Assembly: GCA_003132505.1 (NCBI GenBank)
Contig: PKXY01000034.1
Span: forward strand, 62,001-126,000
From: Solirubrobacterales bacterium
GTDB lineage: Bacteria; Actinomycetota; Thermoleophilia; Solirubrobacterales; Solirubrobacteraceae
Length of the DNA: 64,000 nt
Direction of reading: 5' to 3'
Made by a program: the position numbers and the translations under genes. Numbering within the stretch: position 1 is the stretch's first letter; each line of letters begins with the position of its first letter. Of this stretch, positions 63,291 through 64,000 are shown piece after piece. The notes under the pieces were generated by a model. The model saw only the letters and a program-made list of their open reading frames with translations, ran no database searches and was not told where the DNA came from.

Positions 63291-64000
63291 TTGCTCGCGG
63301 GCAGCGCAACACCTCGACTTCGGTACGGGCTGATCACAGACAAGCTCAACGCGGATCGCCTGCGCACGCTGATCGACCTCGGGGGTGTAATCGTCTCCGA
63401 GTTGGACCTTGACGCGGCGCTGGCGCGCGTTCTCGATGCGGCTCGCGAGTTGACCGGCGCGCGCTACGCGGCGCTTGGCGTGTTGAACGCAGAGCGCAGC
63501 GAGCTCGAGCGCTTCATCACCGCGGGCATCGATGACGACACGGCGCGACGGATCGGCGCTCGGCCTCGCGGGCGGGGCGTGCTCGGGGTTCTGACGCACG
63601 ACCCCAAGCCGCTGCGACTCGCCCGCGTCAGCGACCATCCCGCCTCCTACGGGTTCCCGGCCGGCCATCCCCCGATGGAGAGCTTTCTCGGCGTTCCGGT
63701 TGTGATCCAAGCCGAGGCGTGGGGGAACCTCTACCTGACCGAGAAGCAAGGCGGCGAGTTCGATGAAGCCGACGAGGAGGCGGTCGTGGTGCTCGCCCGA
63801 TGGGCGGCGATCGCCGTGGAGAATGCGCGCCTGTACCGGGATGTCGAGACTCAGCGCGTTGAGCTCGAGCGGGCTGCGAGCGGCCTGCGCGCGACGCAGG
63901 CCGTGGCGCTAGCCGTCGGCGCGGAGGTCGATCTCGAGCGCTCCCTGGAGCTGATCGTCAAACGCGGCCGAGCGCTGGTCGAGGCGCGCGCCGTGTTGAT
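63291..64000 (+). CDS. GAF-domain sensor kinase-like protein, 3' end outside window
   Basis: The open frame runs to the window end. From TTG 63291 it reads LRYGLITDKLNADRLRTLI then a GAF domain: ELTGARYAALGVLNAER, ARPRGRGVLGVLTHDPKPLRL, HPASYGFPAGHPPMESFLG, GNLYLTEKQGGEFDEADEEA. A helix and the start of a second GAF follow. This is the DevS/DosT-like arrangement, so a histidine kinase core probably lies beyond the edge. The start codon is uncertain: no ATG or GTG was found close by. The 262 bp upstream (63029-63290) show no other gene. Confidence 0.82.
   Translation, partial: MLAGSATPRLRYGLITDKLNADRLRTLIDLGGVIVSELDLDAALARVLDAARELTGARYAALGVLNAERSELERFITAGIDDDTARRIGARPRGRGVLGVLTHDPKPLRLARVSDHPASYGFPAGHPPMESFLGVPVVIQAEAWGNLYLTEKQGGEFDEADEEAVVVLARWAAIAVENARLYRDVETQRVELERAASGLRATQAVALAVGAEVDLERSLELIVKRGRALVEARAVL

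Overview
This 64 kb window is GC-rich and comes from an actinobacterium. The best fit is a soil lineage of the Thermoleophilia/Solirubrobacterales type. Supporting signs are many GTG/TTG starts, apparent leaderless transcripts, an LLM-class F420-type oxidoreductase, a c-di-AMP (ydaO-type) riboswitch in front of an NlpC/P60-like wall hydrolase, and a DevS-like GAF sensor. The lineage is inferred from gene content and style, not from a marker gene. No IS element, transposase, integrase or CRISPR array was seen.

Region 1 (1-29.8 kb, with an outlier at 31.7-32.9 kb) is a mosaic surface-polysaccharide locus. It has two ABC-2/ATPase exporter pairs: a Wzm/Wzt pair at 1.9-4.1 kb whose ATPase carries a C-terminal Wzt_C-like domain, and a second pair at 17.6-19.3 kb without that domain. 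Around them are glycosyltransferases of families 2, 4 and 11 and of less usual types (DUF6492-like, CgeB-like, exostosin-like), two large bifunctional transferases, a dTDP-4-dehydrorhamnose 3,5-epimerase, and eight methyltransferase-fold proteins. Genes switch strand often, tails overlap antisense at two places, and an internally deleted, frame-broken NAD-dependent epimerase (GDP-fucose-synthase-like) sits beside the second exporter. This looks like a locus that recombines and decays.

Region 2 (29.8-40.2 kb) is more housekeeping-like. It holds heme A synthase, HU, an Rrf2-type regulator, a methyltransferase with a beta-sandwich tail, a secreted Ig-like-repeat protein, the wall hydrolase under its riboswitch, a PfkB kinase, an SDR, tRNA-Asp(GTC), and small secreted or lipoprotein genes.

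Region 3 (40.2-58.7 kb) is a sugar or sugar-acid catabolic supercluster. It contains a complete carbohydrate ABC importer (binding protein, two permeases, UgpC/MsmX-type ATPase), xylulokinase, an LLM-type oxidoreductase, two enolase-superfamily dehydratase-like proteins, an SDR, a Gfo/Idh/MocA oxidoreductase, a D-2-hydroxyacid dehydrogenase, a muconolactone-isomerase-fold protein, two VOC proteins, an amidohydrolase_2 (lactonase-like), a LacI regulator, and a two-subunit thiamine-diphosphate E1 without E2/E3. Two near-identical 16-bp palindromes (45618-45633, 58744-58759) lie the same distance downstream of TTGACA promoters at the importer operon and at the E1 operon. They are the best candidate operators for the LacI protein and tie the cluster into one regulon. 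The enzyme set suggests non-phosphorylative oxidation (dehydrogenase, lactonase, dehydratase) of a sugar whose identity cannot be read from sequence.

Region 4 (58.8-64 kb) has a phosphoribosyltransferase, a phosphoketolase-acetate kinase operon (with xylulokinase this gives a pentose-to-acetate ATP route), and the start of a GAF-domain sensor kinase cut by the window end.
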